Shown: positions 22,410-34,236, counted from the first letter of the stretch. The stretch: DNA of 64,000 bases from Sepioteuthis lessoniana (GCA_963585895.1 OY757911.1:89443293-89507292); one strand, 5' to 3'. Notes: generated by a model from the letters alone, not told the origin. Made by a program: numbers and translations.

Positions 22410-22672
22410 GGTGCTACACTGTAACCCTAAGAAGTGAGTTAGAGAGTACACTGATCCTAAAAAGTGTGCTAGAAAGTGACACTTTGATTCTAGACAGAGG
22501 GCCAGAGAGTGACACTTTAATCTTAAGCAGAGAACACAGATACTACACTGATTCTAAAAAGTGCACTAGAGAATGACGCTTTGATCACTGACTCTAGGTA
22601 TCAAGTTGGAGAGAGACATTTTGATCTTAGATAAAGCACACAGATACTATACTGATTCCAGGCAGGAGTATT
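22410..22672 (+). repeat. Degenerate ~30-34-bp minisatellite
   Basis: Repeated motifs TGATYCTAAAAAGTGY, CTAGAGAATGACRCTTTGAT-like and CACAGATACTACACTGATTC recur about seven times with drift. The higher-order pattern appears to be a ~95-130-bp set, since CACAGATACTA-ACTGATTC recurs near 22539 and 22644. No open frame. Confidence 0.7.
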
Positions 22673-22679
22673 TTTGTAT

Positions 22680-23555
22680 GCATAAATAATGATGAATCTT
22701 TATGGGTACTATACTTGCAGATGTATAAAACTGAAATAGTTTCCTAGATCTTTTGTTTCCTCTTCTCCACCTTCAAATCTGTAGAAAATGTCCTTTGTTT
22801 AGATGCTGGGATTCATGAAAAGCTGTTTCTCTAATCAAGACCTTCACTACACTTGAAATCACTGCCTAATTCAAATATTCTTTTCTAGAAAGAACATTAA
22901 AAAGTGTCAACTGCTAATCAACAATTGATGTCTCGTAGTTCTATTAACTTGTTCTTGCTCATCTAAACACTTTTGTGTGTTTAACGTCCAGCCTCACCTC
23001 TGCCACTGTAGGCCGCCATTTTCCTGCTCTTAATGTTGTTTATCATTATTACTGCATGGACTTTCTGTCTGCATTTCTATTTGCTCCTGCAATTTTTCTT
23101 TTTTTTTATGTCTTCTTTTCAAAGATTTCAGTTTCAGGTTCACAATTTCTCACAGTCTCCAAACATAACGTGAAAAAGTGTTTAACAAATGCTAACTATT
23201 ATTCAGCTTGCTTCTTGTTTTGCATTTTGCTTTCTTACTTGCTTCTTGCTAGATCAGATCTATATTCATGTAGGTATACAGTGAAACTTTCATTTACTTT
23301 TACATGATATCATTATTGAAAACATATTTTTTACCTGTTTGTTTAATTGATCTCTTCTGGAGCCAATGTTCTAATGATGTCATATATAAGTTGTTGTTTT
23401 TTTTGTTTTGTTTTTGATTACATGGAGAAAGTATCTAATTGATACTAAAACTATGATTCAAAGTAATTTGTCAAGACTCACTGACATCATCAAAAAGAAA
23501 AAATTAGAGTAGTTTGTTCATGTTGTATATAAAATATAATGCTATAGTGACCATT
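22680..23555. other. AT-rich DNA, nothing firm
   Basis: A 110-codon open frame (22975-23307) has a hydrophobic, low-information translation. I find no splice context or family match and do not call it. Confidence 0.45.
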
Positions 23556-23559
23556 CATA

Positions 23560-23730
23560 CATGAATGGCTTTACTGACAGAAAACCCACCAAAGCGATGG
23601 AGTGACCTAATAAGAGGATGCAAAATTATCTCTGCTAACAGCAGAAAGACTAGTTAAAGACAGGACAAAATGGAGGTCTTGTATGGACAAGTATATACAA
23701 AGAATCCTTTCAGGTTTATATAGATAATGA
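23560..23730 (+). mobile_element. LINE 3' coding relic
   Basis: Plus-strand frames give PPKRWSDLIRG in one frame, then DAKLSLLTAERLVKDRTKW with a frame change. The order (RP-RW-D, then E--KDR-KWR) matches the C-terminal tail of non-LTR retrotransposon polymerases. The fragment at 54520-54745 has the same order (RSPRR, MGWSDLRRED, VERLTKDRMK). Clade not resolved. Confidence 0.5.
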
Positions 23731-23734
23731 ATTA

Positions 23735-24440
23735 ATTAATGAAAAGACTCACTTAAATGCTGCCTTTGGCCAATATTAAGTTTAATGTTAAGTTACATCC
23801 TATTTACAGAATTTATATTATAATTACTTGAAAATAAATAAGAGAAAGAAAGTCTTATACAACTAGCATCTAATAGTTATTGCCCTTGAGAAATTATAAT
23901 CATTAGGATGTGTGCAAATGAAGACTCCCCCATTCTTATTAAGTTGCAAATTGAATTGGAAATTACATTATCCATTAAGTGAGAGAATTTTGATGCTATT
24001 GGCTTAACAAAAATCTTGTTAAAATGTAACATTTTTACTGTGTTCTAGTAAGATACCTACTAAAATCAGATCTTTATTATATAGATTCACTGTCTAATGC
24101 ATTAATTTTTGTTATACCAATAAGCTTTTCTTATCATGGTACAGCAAATAAGTAAAACAAATACTTTTTTTTATAACATTTTTTTTCTTTTGTAATAGTC
24201 TTTAAATATATATATTTTATTACTCATTTGAAATGTTCTATGTTTATGGATCTAAAAATTAATAAAAAGCAAAACTTTTTGATAGATCATCACATTTGAA
24301 CATTTGCCTTTAAAGTTCATTAGAAATCACACATATTTTGCTTCTTAGTCATTTCAATTGTACATTATTAAATACGGTGCTTTGATTAAGTAGATTGTCA
24401 TTGAGAGAGATAAAATTCATTTAAACGATAAAAAATAACA
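23735..24440. other. AT-rich DNA, nothing recognised
   Basis: No supported feature. Confidence 0.5.
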
Positions 24441-24442
24441 AA

Positions 24443-24444
<2 letters not shown>

Positions 24445-24489
<45 letters not shown>
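24445..24489. repeat. (AT)n microsatellite
   Basis: About 22 AT units. Confidence 0.95.
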
Positions 24490-24493
<4 letters not shown>

Positions 24494-24774
24494 GCTTTAT
24501 TATTGGATATTGATTCTTTTATATTGAGAAATCAAAACAATTTTTTTGGTGTATACTTTGAAATATCAAATCATATTAAGGCAATGTTGTACATTTGTTT
24601 TTACATGAAATACTTGCAATATCATTATTAATAAATGTCATATTATGCTGAATTTAAATTCAATCATTTTTTTTTTCCCCAGTGATAGATTTTCTACCAA
24701 TGTAGCTAGTTTTTGTTGTATATCTTTGAAAATAAATTTTTGATATTATTATTATTATTATTATTTTTATTTTT

Positions 24775-24870
24775 ATTTTTTACTCCTTGTGGGTTTTTCT
24801 CTCCAGCTCTAACTGATGGTTTTTCACTGGAGTCTGAGTGATAGCAAGTCTATTATTATTATTATTAAGA
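24775..24870 (-). mobile_element. LINE 3' end fragment (ILRRVLE family)
   Basis: Short inverted fragment (GGTTTTTCACTGGAGTCTGA, GTGATAGCAAGTC) matching the 3' end of 37450-37840, bordered on both sides by (ATT)n tracts. This looks like an extremely truncated LINE insertion. Confidence 0.5.
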
Positions 24871-25172
24871 TTTCAGCTTGATTTTTAGTTTCAATGGTCC
24901 TTCATTGGCCCCTTTACTCAAGACCTAGTGTGGGGGAAGGTAGTGATTATATGCATTCTATGTATTTGTTTTTGTTGCCTCTTTTGGGTGATATTTCTGT
25001 TACATTGATAGTATTCTCTACAGGAGATGAACCATTCTGTAAAGTGTAATTTTTTGTATTTCATTCAGTTTGGGACTACCAGGTATTGTGTTAATGTTTT
25101 TATCTGTCCCTTTCTTAACCATACCCACGGTTTCCACTGTTACAGACACAATGGTAGTTTTAAGGTGCTTTT
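24871..25172. other. Unclassified moderately complex sequence
   Basis: Less AT-rich than its surroundings and ends in a (CATCAT)n stretch at 25176, which may be a LINE 3' tail. I could not identify coding motifs with confidence. Confidence 0.35.
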
Positions 25173-25232
25173 TAATCATCATCATCATCATTATTATTAT
25201 TGTTATAACAACAACAACAACAACAACAATAT
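25173..25232. repeat. (CAT)n, (ATT)n and (AAC)n triplet repeats
   Basis: Three adjacent triplet tracts. Predicted HHHH/YYY/NNN peptide runs are artefacts. Confidence 0.9.
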
Positions 25233-25239
25233 GTTAATG

Positions 25240-26100
25240 ATTGTTTTTTACTGTTAATTTCTGTTGTTTTTTTTTAATCATGAGTTATAATTTTGATTTG
25301 ATTTGATTTCTCATTTATTATTTATTTTGCATCTATGTGCTAAAATTACATTGTATTAATTTTTCCAAAATATAAAGATTTTAATTTTTAAACTAGGAGT
25401 GATGACTTTATATTGCTTATTACTTACTAAACTAATCCTTGTTTTTTTCCCCCATCATCACTAATATTTTCAAAAGGAATTAAATACAGTTTCAATTTGT
25501 TAACCTTTTGATTTAGTACAGGAAACCAATCCTGCTACAACAGAGTTTTTAGAATATAAAACAAGAGAACCAAATAATGTCTATGTGTATTTTCATGTAA
25601 ATCTCTATTTATTTAATCAGTTAATATCAAGTAATTACATGTGAACAATTATCTGATTAATGCACTTATAAAATAATTATGCTTATACATTTGAATGATT
25701 TTACTGGATGATATCATCACACAAATATTCTACTTTCATTATTTGTTCTGTTTTGGAGATCTGTTCTTCAGTTGATGTACTAAATAGCCATATTTTAGAG
25801 AAAGGCAGTTAATGTCCTGATTAATTTATAAGATATTTTATGGTAATTTTACTGATATTAATTGAATGAGATAATAGATGGGTGAGGGCTTGAAGTGATT
25901 GGCTGAAATGTTTTGTTAACAACATTAACAATACAAAGCAGTGGTTCAATTGTCCGAACAGTTTCTGGTATGTTAATGACTCTTCTCAAAGTTATTGACA
26001 TTAAGATGTTATTGAATTTTGATAACAAAATCAGACAATTTTTCCCAACTTTTTCCTCTACAAGATATACTCTGAAAGTAAAACCTATTTATTTCCACAG
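25240..26100. other. AT-rich DNA, nothing recognised
   Basis: No supported feature. Confidence 0.5.
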
Positions 26101-26104
26101 GCAA

Positions 26105-26376
26105 GGCATAGCACTAGACTTTCAGGTCTGGTTCAAGCTATGAGCAGATATACATGCCAGATTCACATTGTACTTAGTGAGTCCAGCACATATGCCTGTT
26201 CATAACTTGAACCAAACTTGAAGATTTAGTGCTATGCCAGGTCACCTGGCACACATTGCACGCAGTGAGCCTATGGCCAGAATAGACCAGCAGGGCACGA
26301 GTCTCCCCTAAACTCCCACTATAAAAAAGACCTTGTGTCAAATCCTGTCTAGTGGGAGGTATGGATAAATAAACAT
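26105..26376 (+). mobile_element. Repeat family D (hairpin head, SINE-A tail)
   Basis: The first ~134 bp form a hairpin: GGCATAGCACTA at 26105-26116 pairs with TAGTGCTATGCC at 26227-26238, and the arms continue inward (GGTTCAAGCTATGAGCAG against GTTCATAACTTGAACC). It then runs through CCCCTAAACTCCCACTATAA and a tail (CCTTGTGTCAAATCCTGTCT, GATAAATAAAC) that resembles the family A tail. A second copy lies at 56107-56356. Confidence 0.7.
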
Positions 26377-26600
26377 CATCCTTATGGTGTGCCAACAGCA
26401 TGGACTCCTTTGACTCTCTTTTACCATCCATCCCTATTGGCAAAGCCTCTGGATGGCATTGAGTGTCTGCACAGAGTTGATGAATTTAAGTTTTTGCTTG
26501 TCAGCCAACACTTGTGTGTAAAAGTCAATAGGAGAATGTCACTTATAAGTTTGTTCTCATTTCTTCAGCCATGTCCAAAGCAAATTGTCAGTTAGGATAT
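26377..26600 (-). mobile_element. RTE-type LINE 3' end fragment
   Basis: Plus-strand AGCATGGACTCCTTTGACTC and downstream blocks match the 3' end of the RTE copy at 40855-41665, and CATCATCC at the left is the degenerate (GAT)n tail. The relic is heavily decayed. Confidence 0.65.
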
Positions 26601-26799
26601 ACTATTTATATCTCCATAGTCCCCATCACTGGCTATGCATTTTTACCAGTGATGATGTAGAGACTGTATATCATGTTCTTTGTATCTGTTTCCATGAAAG
26701 TAAACAAGCATTAGTTTTGGAACACCCCTGTTATAAAACAAATATATGAAATGTATTGATCAATTTTTAATACTTCAAAAGCTTTATCTGCATGGCTTA

Positions 26800-27105
26800 G
26801 AATATACTGACTGTATCCCCAGCTGGAAAAAAAAGAAGTGCCCTAGTTATGATACTAAATTGCATCTGATGGTGAGGAGATCTGGAGAGTGTTGAGTACC
26901 TCTTTTTTTTGCCATTACTCCCAAGTCCACTCTGACTCAGAGTGGTAGTACCTGTTGTACATCTATGGATTAAATAGATCTTTTTAAAATTTATTTTTAT
27001 TTGATTGGACTGTATATGCACAAAAAAACTCTTAAGAAAGTACTACACAAAAAATGTAAATATCAATGTACAATGAATGTGATTCCCTAACCTCCAGGCA
27101 CATAT
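26800..27105 (+). mobile_element. Repeat family C2, partial
   Basis: Carries TAAATTGCATCTGATGGTGA, ACTCTGACTCAGAGTGGTAG, AAAAACTCTTAAGAAAG and GATTCCCTAACCTCCAGGCA. The first part of the head is eroded. Confidence 0.7.
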
Positions 27106-27109
27106 ATAT

Positions 27110-27974
27110 TTCCTTCACTCCCTTGTTTCTTATATATCAAATCATATTTCTTTCAGATTTTTACATGTGAAAATATATTTCATATTTAAGAAAACAAAAT
27201 AAATTCAGTATAAAATAAACAAGATTTTCCTTGTCTATCAGCTTCACTAAGACTTGTTTACATGCATATGTGTGTGTAATACTGCTGTATTCGTTTTTAG
27301 GGTATGTACCTAGATATTTGTACTTCATTTTGGCACAAATTCAAGAAACTTTAGTTTATTTTTTGTCTTAGTTAGTTCCACTACACAGATCCACTGAATT
27401 TTGCCTAATTTTAAAAAGTTGCTATTTGTACAGAAGAAGAGAAGATGCTTTAGGAGTGAGAAAGAGAGTGAGATAGCATAATAGAAAGATATAGAGGATG
27501 AAAAAAAAAAAAGGTTTCTTTTTAAAAAAAAGAAAATCTACAAATAAAACTAGAGGGTCTGGTCACTTAAAAGATACCATTATTTATACTCCATAGTTTT
27601 CTGTCTCTTATTACACAGATACTGTAACTTTTGGATTATTTGAATGTCCATTTATCAGATATGTTATTTCTCCTGCTCTTTAGTGATCTTGAAGTCAGAA
27701 AGTAGGACATTCACTGCTTTGTTTATTAAAGTCAAACAATGCAACCTGTTCACTGACTTTTAAAAGTTGTTAATCGCATTATTCTGTGTTGGATGATAAA
27801 TTTACTTAGCATTATATGAGGAAATAAGAAAATAGAATAAAGTGCAAGATATTTGCTTACTGTTTAAAGGAATCTAATCAATTGCCATTATTGGATGTTA
27901 CAGTTGAAGCTCTTGACTCTTTCTTTGGCCAGCCATCTTTAATTTTCTTTTTCTTCACCTTTTTATTAATTTTC

Positions 27975-27975
<1 letters not shown>
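27110..27975. other. AT-rich DNA, nothing recognised
   Basis: No supported feature. Confidence 0.5.

Positions 27976-27978
<3 letters not shown>

Positions 27979-28018
<40 letters not shown>
27979..28018. repeat. (CT)n microsatellite
   Basis: About 20 CT units. Confidence 0.95.
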
Positions 28019-28020
<2 letters not shown>

Positions 28021-28209
28021 CTGCACAAATAGTAACTCTTTAAAAGTAGTCGAAATTCAGCGGATTTGAGTAGAGGAACTAATTAAGACAAATATAAACT
28101 AAATATAAACTTTGTTAAATTGATGCCAAAGTGCATTACAAATATTTGAGTACTGCTCTTCAGAAACAGGTACAAAAATATTAAACACACTCACACACTC
28201 ACACACACA

Positions 28210-28760
28210 GGTAACCCAGTCAGCTAGGGCAATAGAATACACCAACTGCATCTCTGAAGAGAGGTAAGACCCCCACACACCAACAAGTGTTCTGGATATG
28301 ACACTAAACTATCTGATGATGAGGCTTCAGTAATGCTGTAGCTTTGGGGAATATGGAGTATCCCATCATTGCTATCACTCCCAGGTCCACTCTGACCTGG
28401 AGAGGTAACACCTGATAAGGTCCTATCTATGGGTCAAATAGAACTGTTTGACATTTAAACTGAGTGCAAACAAATGACAAATGCTAAACTGAATTGTTTG
28501 AAATAGAACTGTTTGATTGTTTAACTGTGTGTAAACAAATGTTTGATTGAATTGTGAGTTATGCATAGCAATACTTGGAACTGTTTAACTTTGTTGACTT
28601 ATAGTAAATTGAATTGTTTGAAATAGAACTGTTTGAACATTTAACTGTGTTTATCTACAAAATGTGTTTACAAATCATATATTTAATTTATGTAAAAACA
28701 AGATTTGACATAAAATAACCTACAATCTTTAATATGTCATCAAACCAAATCAAACCAAAC
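28210..28760 (+). mobile_element. Repeat family C1, full length
   Basis: Head (CCCAGTCAGCTAGGGCAATA, CATCTCTGAAGAGAGGTAAG, CTGACCTGGAGAGGTAACAC). At 28440-28640 it shows three to four successive ~60-bp modules starting AACTGTTTGA and containing GTGCAAACAAATG. The tail is GACATAAAATAACCTACAAT, then (AACCA)n-like CAAACCAAATCAAACC. Confidence 0.85.
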
Positions 28761-28825
28761 ACATAGGTGTACCTTATGTATAAAATATAAAAGTGCACAT
28801 TTAAACACACATACATACATGCACA

Positions 28826-28952
28826 CATTGGGAAAGGTATCAATCCAATTATTCTCCTTCCAACTATGGGCAAATTGTAGGGCAGACTGGGTTTTTCAGC
28901 CTTAGTTAGGCAACCAGTCTAGGAGAAGGAAAACTCTAAATTCAAACCTAAC
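28826..28952 (+). mobile_element. SINE family A, internal fragment
   Basis: Body only: GGGAAAGGTATCAATCCAAT, GGGCAAATTGTAGGGCAGAC, CCAGTCTAGGAGAAGGAAAA. Head and tail are missing. Confidence 0.75.
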
Positions 28953-28954
28953 AA

Positions 28955-29293
28955 TTCAATTTGACAGTCATTTGTTTATACACAGTTAAATGGTCAAAGT
29001 TCTATTTTAAACACTTCAATTTAACATAAATCATTTGTTTGCATACAGTTTAAATGTCAGATAGTTCTATTTGACCCATAAATTGGACCCTATCAGGTGC
29101 TCCCACTCTGGGACAGAGTGAACCTGGTAGCAATGGCAATGAAGGGGCCCGCCACATTCCCCAGAGCACCAGGACTGGAGCTTCATGATCAAATTGTTTA
29201 GCATCATATCCAGGATACTTGGTGGAGGGTCTTACCCCTCTGCAGAGATACAGTCAGCATATTCTACTGCCCCAGCTGACTGGGCTAACTATA
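28955..29293 (-). mobile_element. Repeat family C, minus strand
   Basis: Inverted middle modules (CAGTCATTTGTTTATACACA) followed by the inverted head (ATTGGACCCTATCAGGTGCT, GTCTTACCCCTCTGCAGAGA, CCCCAGCTGACTGGGC). The tail is missing, so the subtype is uncertain. Confidence 0.8.
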
Positions 29294-29489
29294 ATCTGGT
29301 TACATGTTTTGTTTTAATCTCAAAAGTAGATATAAATTTGTACAAACATATTTGTTTTCTATAAAATATGTTTTGTATAAACATTTTATATAAACCTATA
29401 TAATGCCTTTCTCTCTTTCTTTCTCAGATAATATATAATGCATCTATTCAAATATCTTGGTAAAAGTACATTGCGCATACACATACAAA

Positions 29490-29635
29490 CATGTTGGGCA
29501 CACTGGGAATTTTAGCTTTGGTATGACAACCAGTCTAGCAAAAGTAAAACTCTCAATTCAAACCAGCTGTACTCCACTTAGAAAATTAAACTTGTCTTGC
29601 ATCTTGCTCATGGAGGATGGATTGGATAAATATAT
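29490..29635 (+). mobile_element. SINE family A, 3' fragment
   Basis: AGCTTTGGTATGACAACCAG, AAAACTCTCAATTCAAACCA and GGATTGGATAAATATA correspond to the 3' half of family A. Confidence 0.65.
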
Positions 29636-30106
29636 GCATGCATACATGTATATATAATTATAAATATAAGCATTTTATAGAACAGATTTTTTTTTCACAC
29701 AAAATACAATTTTGCAGATTTAAATGGATATTCTTATTTGAAATTATTTATATGTACTAGTAGAAAACCTGCCCTAAATGTTTGATGTTTTTTAAGCTAT
29801 TAATACCAAACTGTTTTTATGAGGATTTATCATTTGATAAATGTCATTGAGAGGTTTATTATCTCTTCATAGCCATTGCCTGTGATGCAGATGTAAACAC
29901 AAGGCTATTTTTAAATTTGAATTTTTCGGTTACTGGAAAACACATCATAAAAAATTAATGGGAAAAAGGTCAGGAATTTAGTTCCTGGTTTGTATATTTT
30001 TTAACAATATGTCTTCTTTATGCAATAAAACAAAAACATAAGAAGTCATATTAGCTGATCGGATGGACACAAAGTAAATTTCACTTTTAACATTTATATT
30101 ATAAAC

Positions 30107-30330
30107 TGAGACATGCTTAGCATAACAGTCATTATTGTAGGCAATGGAATTGATGACCCAAGTTCAACTCCTAGACAAGGCTGTTTGCATTTCACTTTGT
30201 ACTAAGGCATGAATCTGTTTCTCCCCTCCCACACACATCTATGTTGGGCAGTCTGAGTTCTTTAGCTTTGGTTTGGCAACTTGTCAAGAAAAGGGAAAAA
30301 CTCTGAATTCCAACTAACTGTAATTCCTAC
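30107..30330 (+). mobile_element. SINE family A, diverged copy
   Basis: Head TAGCATAACAGTCATTATTG, B-box-like CAAGTTCAACTCCTAG, body TGCATTTCACTTTGTACTAA, GAGTTCTTTAGCTTTGGTTT. The 3' tail is missing. Confidence 0.75.
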
Positions 30331-30499
30331 TTAGGATTCCATTAGATTTTACTTGTTTTACTATTATTATAAACAGAGTTATGGAATCAGATTCAGAAGC
30401 AATTCTTGTGTTTCTATTGTCAGAATTGGAGTTAAAAACTTTAAATACTGATTCTACAGCACTGGTTGCAACCAAAAAAAGAAAATATTTTAGTATATA

Positions 30500-30662
30500 A
30501 GGCATTCAATCTACCCTACTGTTTTCCCTGCAATTGGTAAATAGTAGGGTTCTTTAGTGTTGGTTTGGTAAACAGTCTAGGAAAAAGAAAACTCCATTTA
30601 AAAATTGACCTTGTGTCACATCTTGCTCATGGTAGTGGAAGAGTGGTAAATACATACATAGT
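30500..30662 (+). mobile_element. SINE family A, 3' fragment
   Basis: GGTAAATAGTAGGGTTCTTT, AAACAGTCTAGGAAAAAG, TTGACCTTGTGTCACATCTT and GTGGTAAATAC. Possibly the 3' part of the preceding copy separated by ~170 bp. Confidence 0.7.
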
Positions 30663-30669
30663 AAATTGT

Positions 30670-31238
30670 ACCTGAAAAGTTGCAATTCAAAAAAAAAATG
30701 TTAAATATTTTTTGGGGTCCCATCAGTAACTATAAAAAATTTGGTGGCCATACATTATCCTTAAGTTTGATAAAATTCCTTAAATCAATAATTTTTCTTC
30801 CATTGAATATTTTCCATTTTATTTTCAACTATGTTTCAGGATAATTGCCTTGATTTCATTCTCAGACTATTTTTTGCAACATTTATTTTTAAAGTTATCA
30901 TGATTCCAGAGTGTTGTGTTAGCACTTTTTTCATTTAGAATGTTTCCAGTAATGATGGTTTTATTCAGAGTGTAGTAATGGTTTTCCCCTACCTGGCACC
31001 AGTGGATCAAATCTAACTTTTTAACCTCACAATATTTAGTCATTTTTATCTACCAATCAGCAGTCTAAAATGTCAGATCACTTCCTACTCTTTATAAATC
31101 CTCCCAACTTAGTATAGTATCAAAATCATTCTCTTATAACAATTACAAAAGGATAAAAATTAATCTTGTAATTTAAAGTAGCTTTAACTTTTTAATGAAA
31201 TGCTATTGATGTTAGACTATAATAGTTCATTCTCCACA

Positions 31239-31240
<2 letters not shown>
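30670..31240. other. AT-rich DNA, nothing recognised
   Basis: No supported feature. Confidence 0.5.

Positions 31241-31242
<2 letters not shown>

Positions 31243-31311
<69 letters not shown>
31243..31311. repeat. (AT)n microsatellite
   Basis: About 34 AT units, directly abutting the C-terminal end of the Tc1-like relic. Confidence 0.95.
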
Positions 31312-31314
<3 letters not shown>

Positions 31315-32230
31315 ATTTTGTCACCATTATTGGCACCAACAAATTTTTTGCATAACCTGTAGATATCTATAAGCTTCTTGTTCCAATCAGCCAATAGTTT
31401 ATGTCAATTCAACTTTGCAATCTGTTCAAACTCTAGAATGTTTATAGAATTCTTTTTATTTATGGCTGAATTTAGCTTTCTCCAAAGATTTTCACTGTAA
31501 TTACGTTCAGGACTCACCACTGACCAATTTAGAATAGTCTTTTTTTTTCTTTTTCAATATTTCTCATGTACTTTTGGATGTTTACTTTGGGTCTTCCTTA
31601 TACTGGAAAACCTATTACCTTCAATCTAAACTTTGTTTTCTTACACTCTAAAATTCCTTGGTAATTCTCTTATTTCATGATCTCCAGTATCAGAGGCAGC
31701 AAAGTAACTCAACAACAATATAGATCCCTTAACATGTAGATAAGTATTCTTTTTTATGGGTTTCATTTGTCACCAATAGACAAATAATTGGTGTCCATTG
31801 TCAAAAAAAGTATATTTTAGCTTTGTTTTTCTATAAAATATTTTCCTCAAAAGATTTTGGTTTGTCCAAGTACCCTTTAGCAAAAATCATGTTTCTTTTT
31901 ATGTTGTTTTTTTTTAGCTTTGAAGTCTTTAACTCATAATGGCCTTCTTGTCTTACTCTACAGCATTGTGGTATATCTGACTCTAACCATGACTTCAAAT
32001 AGTTCCAGGTCAGCTCATTGGATGTTCTACATGGTGTTCTTTCCAATTTGTACCAACCTTCAAAGATTTCTCTTATTGATTTTTCTTTTTTTTCATGGAA
32101 GGCTCTTGACTGGTACATGCCTAACAAACATCTTAATAATATTTCAAACTGTTGAAGTGGCCTTGAACTTTTTTAGAAGTCTGTTGATAATAGTTATTCT
32201 GATGTTTTGAGACTGTTTTTTGTCTTCATC
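31315..32230 (-). pseudogene. Tc1-like transposase relic
   Basis: Minus-strand reading frames, with several stops and frame changes, follow a Tc1 transposase in order. The N-terminal part (about 32020-32200) includes STV-NII. The middle (31831-32127) has RNMIFAKGYLDKPKSF, matching the FAK-HLDKP---W pattern before the catalytic core. A YFAASDTGD stretch matches the GCFAASGTG block. VSPERNYSENLWRKL near 31510 matches SPDLNPIENLW-KLK, with the catalytic-region aspartate and the NPIEN motif degraded. The final part reads LIDIYRLCKK. It is dead. Ends and TIRs are not clear because the left side runs into an AT array. Confidence 0.8.
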
Positions 32231-32234
32231 AGAG

Positions 32235-32745
32235 AATAACAAGTGCTTTTCTTAAGCACTAACATACCCATTCCTTGGCTTATTCAAGTCATGTGAGTAC
32301 TGATAATTTATCACAAGTTAATTTAATTTCTAATTTATTTCAGGTGAACAAAATGAAATTTATTTTTCAAACTGATTCAAAGGGTTCCAATAGTAGTATC
32401 ATGGCAACCAATACTTGTGTCGTGGCAACTTATACCAGCCAGTATTGTTGAAACTAATACCAATTTTTAAGTTGTTATAGTTTTTCTTATTAGTAGTATT
32501 AATAAGATTGACCATATCCATTCTTACACACTTCATAATACCAAAATAAAAAAGGAATATTCATTTTTTTTTACCTTAGAGCCCTTAGCCTTTGAGGCCC
32601 CAAATTTTTAAATGATGAGCTCAATTTTATTGAAAATTCCTATGAACACCTTCAATATCCCAAATCTTTTATACAACATGCTGAAATAAAAGCTTTTAAA
32701 ATTCACAAACAAAAAATGAACACTAGTGATAACAAACATTTTTTT
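32235..32745. other. AT-rich DNA, nothing recognised
   Basis: No supported feature. May include the remaining 5' end of the Tc1-like element. Confidence 0.45.
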
Positions 32746-32750
32746 AAATA

Positions 32751-33005
32751 ACCGGGACATTGGCCCAGCGGTTAGAGTGTTCGCCAATGGCCCGGGAGAC
32801 CTGGGTTCAATCCCAGGTCGAGTCATACCAAAGACTTTAAAAATGGAACTTGATACCACCTTGCTTAACACTCAGCATTATAAGGTACGGTTCAAGGGTA
32901 AAGTGGAGCAATCCAGGGAATGGAGTAGCGCCCTCCCCTACACCTTGGTGTAGTAGCTATCGAAAAGGGAGCCTTCGGGTCACCCTCGACTATGGTCGCT
33001 AACTT
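32751..33005 (+). mobile_element. SINE family B, well preserved, plus strand
   Basis: The clearest family B head. An A-box-like stretch (TTGGCCCAGCGGTTAGAGTG) and a B box (CTGGGTTCAATCCCAGG) lie in a tRNA-like fold of ~70 bp. The body follows (TTGCTTAACACTCAGCATTA, AGGGTAAAGTGGAGCAATCC, CCCTACACCTTGGTGTAGTA). It ends CTCGACTATGGTCGC. Relative conservation suggests a fairly young copy. Confidence 0.9.
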
Positions 33006-33049
33006 TTACTAATATAGATATATTATTTTACCAACTAATTCAAACATTC

Positions 33050-33760
33050 AAATCATCAAAAAATATCTAAACACACTCATTATCCAAACTGTTACAAACT
33101 TTTGTAAAACAATTAAGAACATAATTAATAATAAGAAGAACAATAATCAAATTACATCTGAAGTTGATGTATATGCTATCCCTTGTAATAGGTGTAACAA
33201 AATTTACACCATACAAACTTCTAGGATTATCAAAAATGAATTCATGAACATATCTGAGATTTTAAAATAGGTAATTTCTGTAATGTCTTAATCAAACAAA
33301 ATTTAGAAACCAAACATTGTTTTAATTTTTAAAATTCCAAACTGTTATTCTAAATACATAATAAACAACACAGAAAGATTGTTGACTCTTAAATTCTTTC
33401 TAATTATAATACAATCAAACAAAGACCAAGATCTTTCAACTTATTTCCTTCTTTAGTTAAATTAATTCTAAATAGTTACAATATTTTTTATTTGAATTAG
33501 ATTTTATTGAATATAACTTGATTATATTTACATTCAATATTCTTGTTATGATTTCTAAACTATAAACAAAGATGTTATTTTTTAAAACTTTTCAAACACA
33601 AAAATGATGTCAGTCTAGTTTGAAATTAATGCTGAAAAGTACTTTGAATTTTTTAATTTTTTTTTTGTTTCCTTTTTTTTTCATTTGAAACATTAAACAT
33701 CAATTACATTCCCTTGAAGATGGTTGTAAAAACTGAAACATTAGCAAATTTCATATGAAG
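33050..33760 (+). mobile_element. Penelope-like element relic (GIY-YIG region)
   Basis: The plus strand reads SEVDVYAIPCNRCNKIYTIQ then TSRIIK, resembling the VY-I-C--C---YIGQT-R block of the GIY-YIG endonuclease at the end of Penelope-like polymerases. Later text (KIPNCYSKYIINNTERLL) and a distal GAAGATGGTTGTAAAAACTG segment fit the usual 3' region. It is heavily decayed and its boundaries are estimates. Confidence 0.5.
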
Positions 33761-34039
33761 AATACATCCATAGAATTTTTTTTTTTTACTTTATATTTAC
33801 ATATCACCAGATTTCTCTTCATCTTTCTCTTATATATTTATCAGTGTTTTGAAATTAAAAACTGCTTTTGCCTTTGTAAGTAATGTTAGCTTTTATTTTT
33901 TTAATCATTCATATCATATTTGTCCTATACAACACACCTTAAATTTAAGTGGGCTTTCCTTACGTATAAATAAAAAAAGAAACGAACAAAATGCATCATG
34001 TTTTGTGCATTACCAAACAAAGAACACTTATTTATATAT

Positions 34040-34100
34040 AAATCTACCTATCCTTCCATAGATATATGTACATGTATGTACATATTTATGTATGTATGTG

Positions 34101-34157
<57 letters not shown>

Positions 34158-34200
34158 ACATAGATGCATACATACATATCTGTAGATATCTAAATGTGTA

Positions 34201-34236
<36 letters not shown>

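Noticed and set aside
32751-32825. tRNA gene candidate (good A and B boxes)
   Set aside because: It is the head of SINE family B, present at least seven times here with a shared non-tRNA body. Heads of families A and E were rejected as tRNA genes for the same reason.
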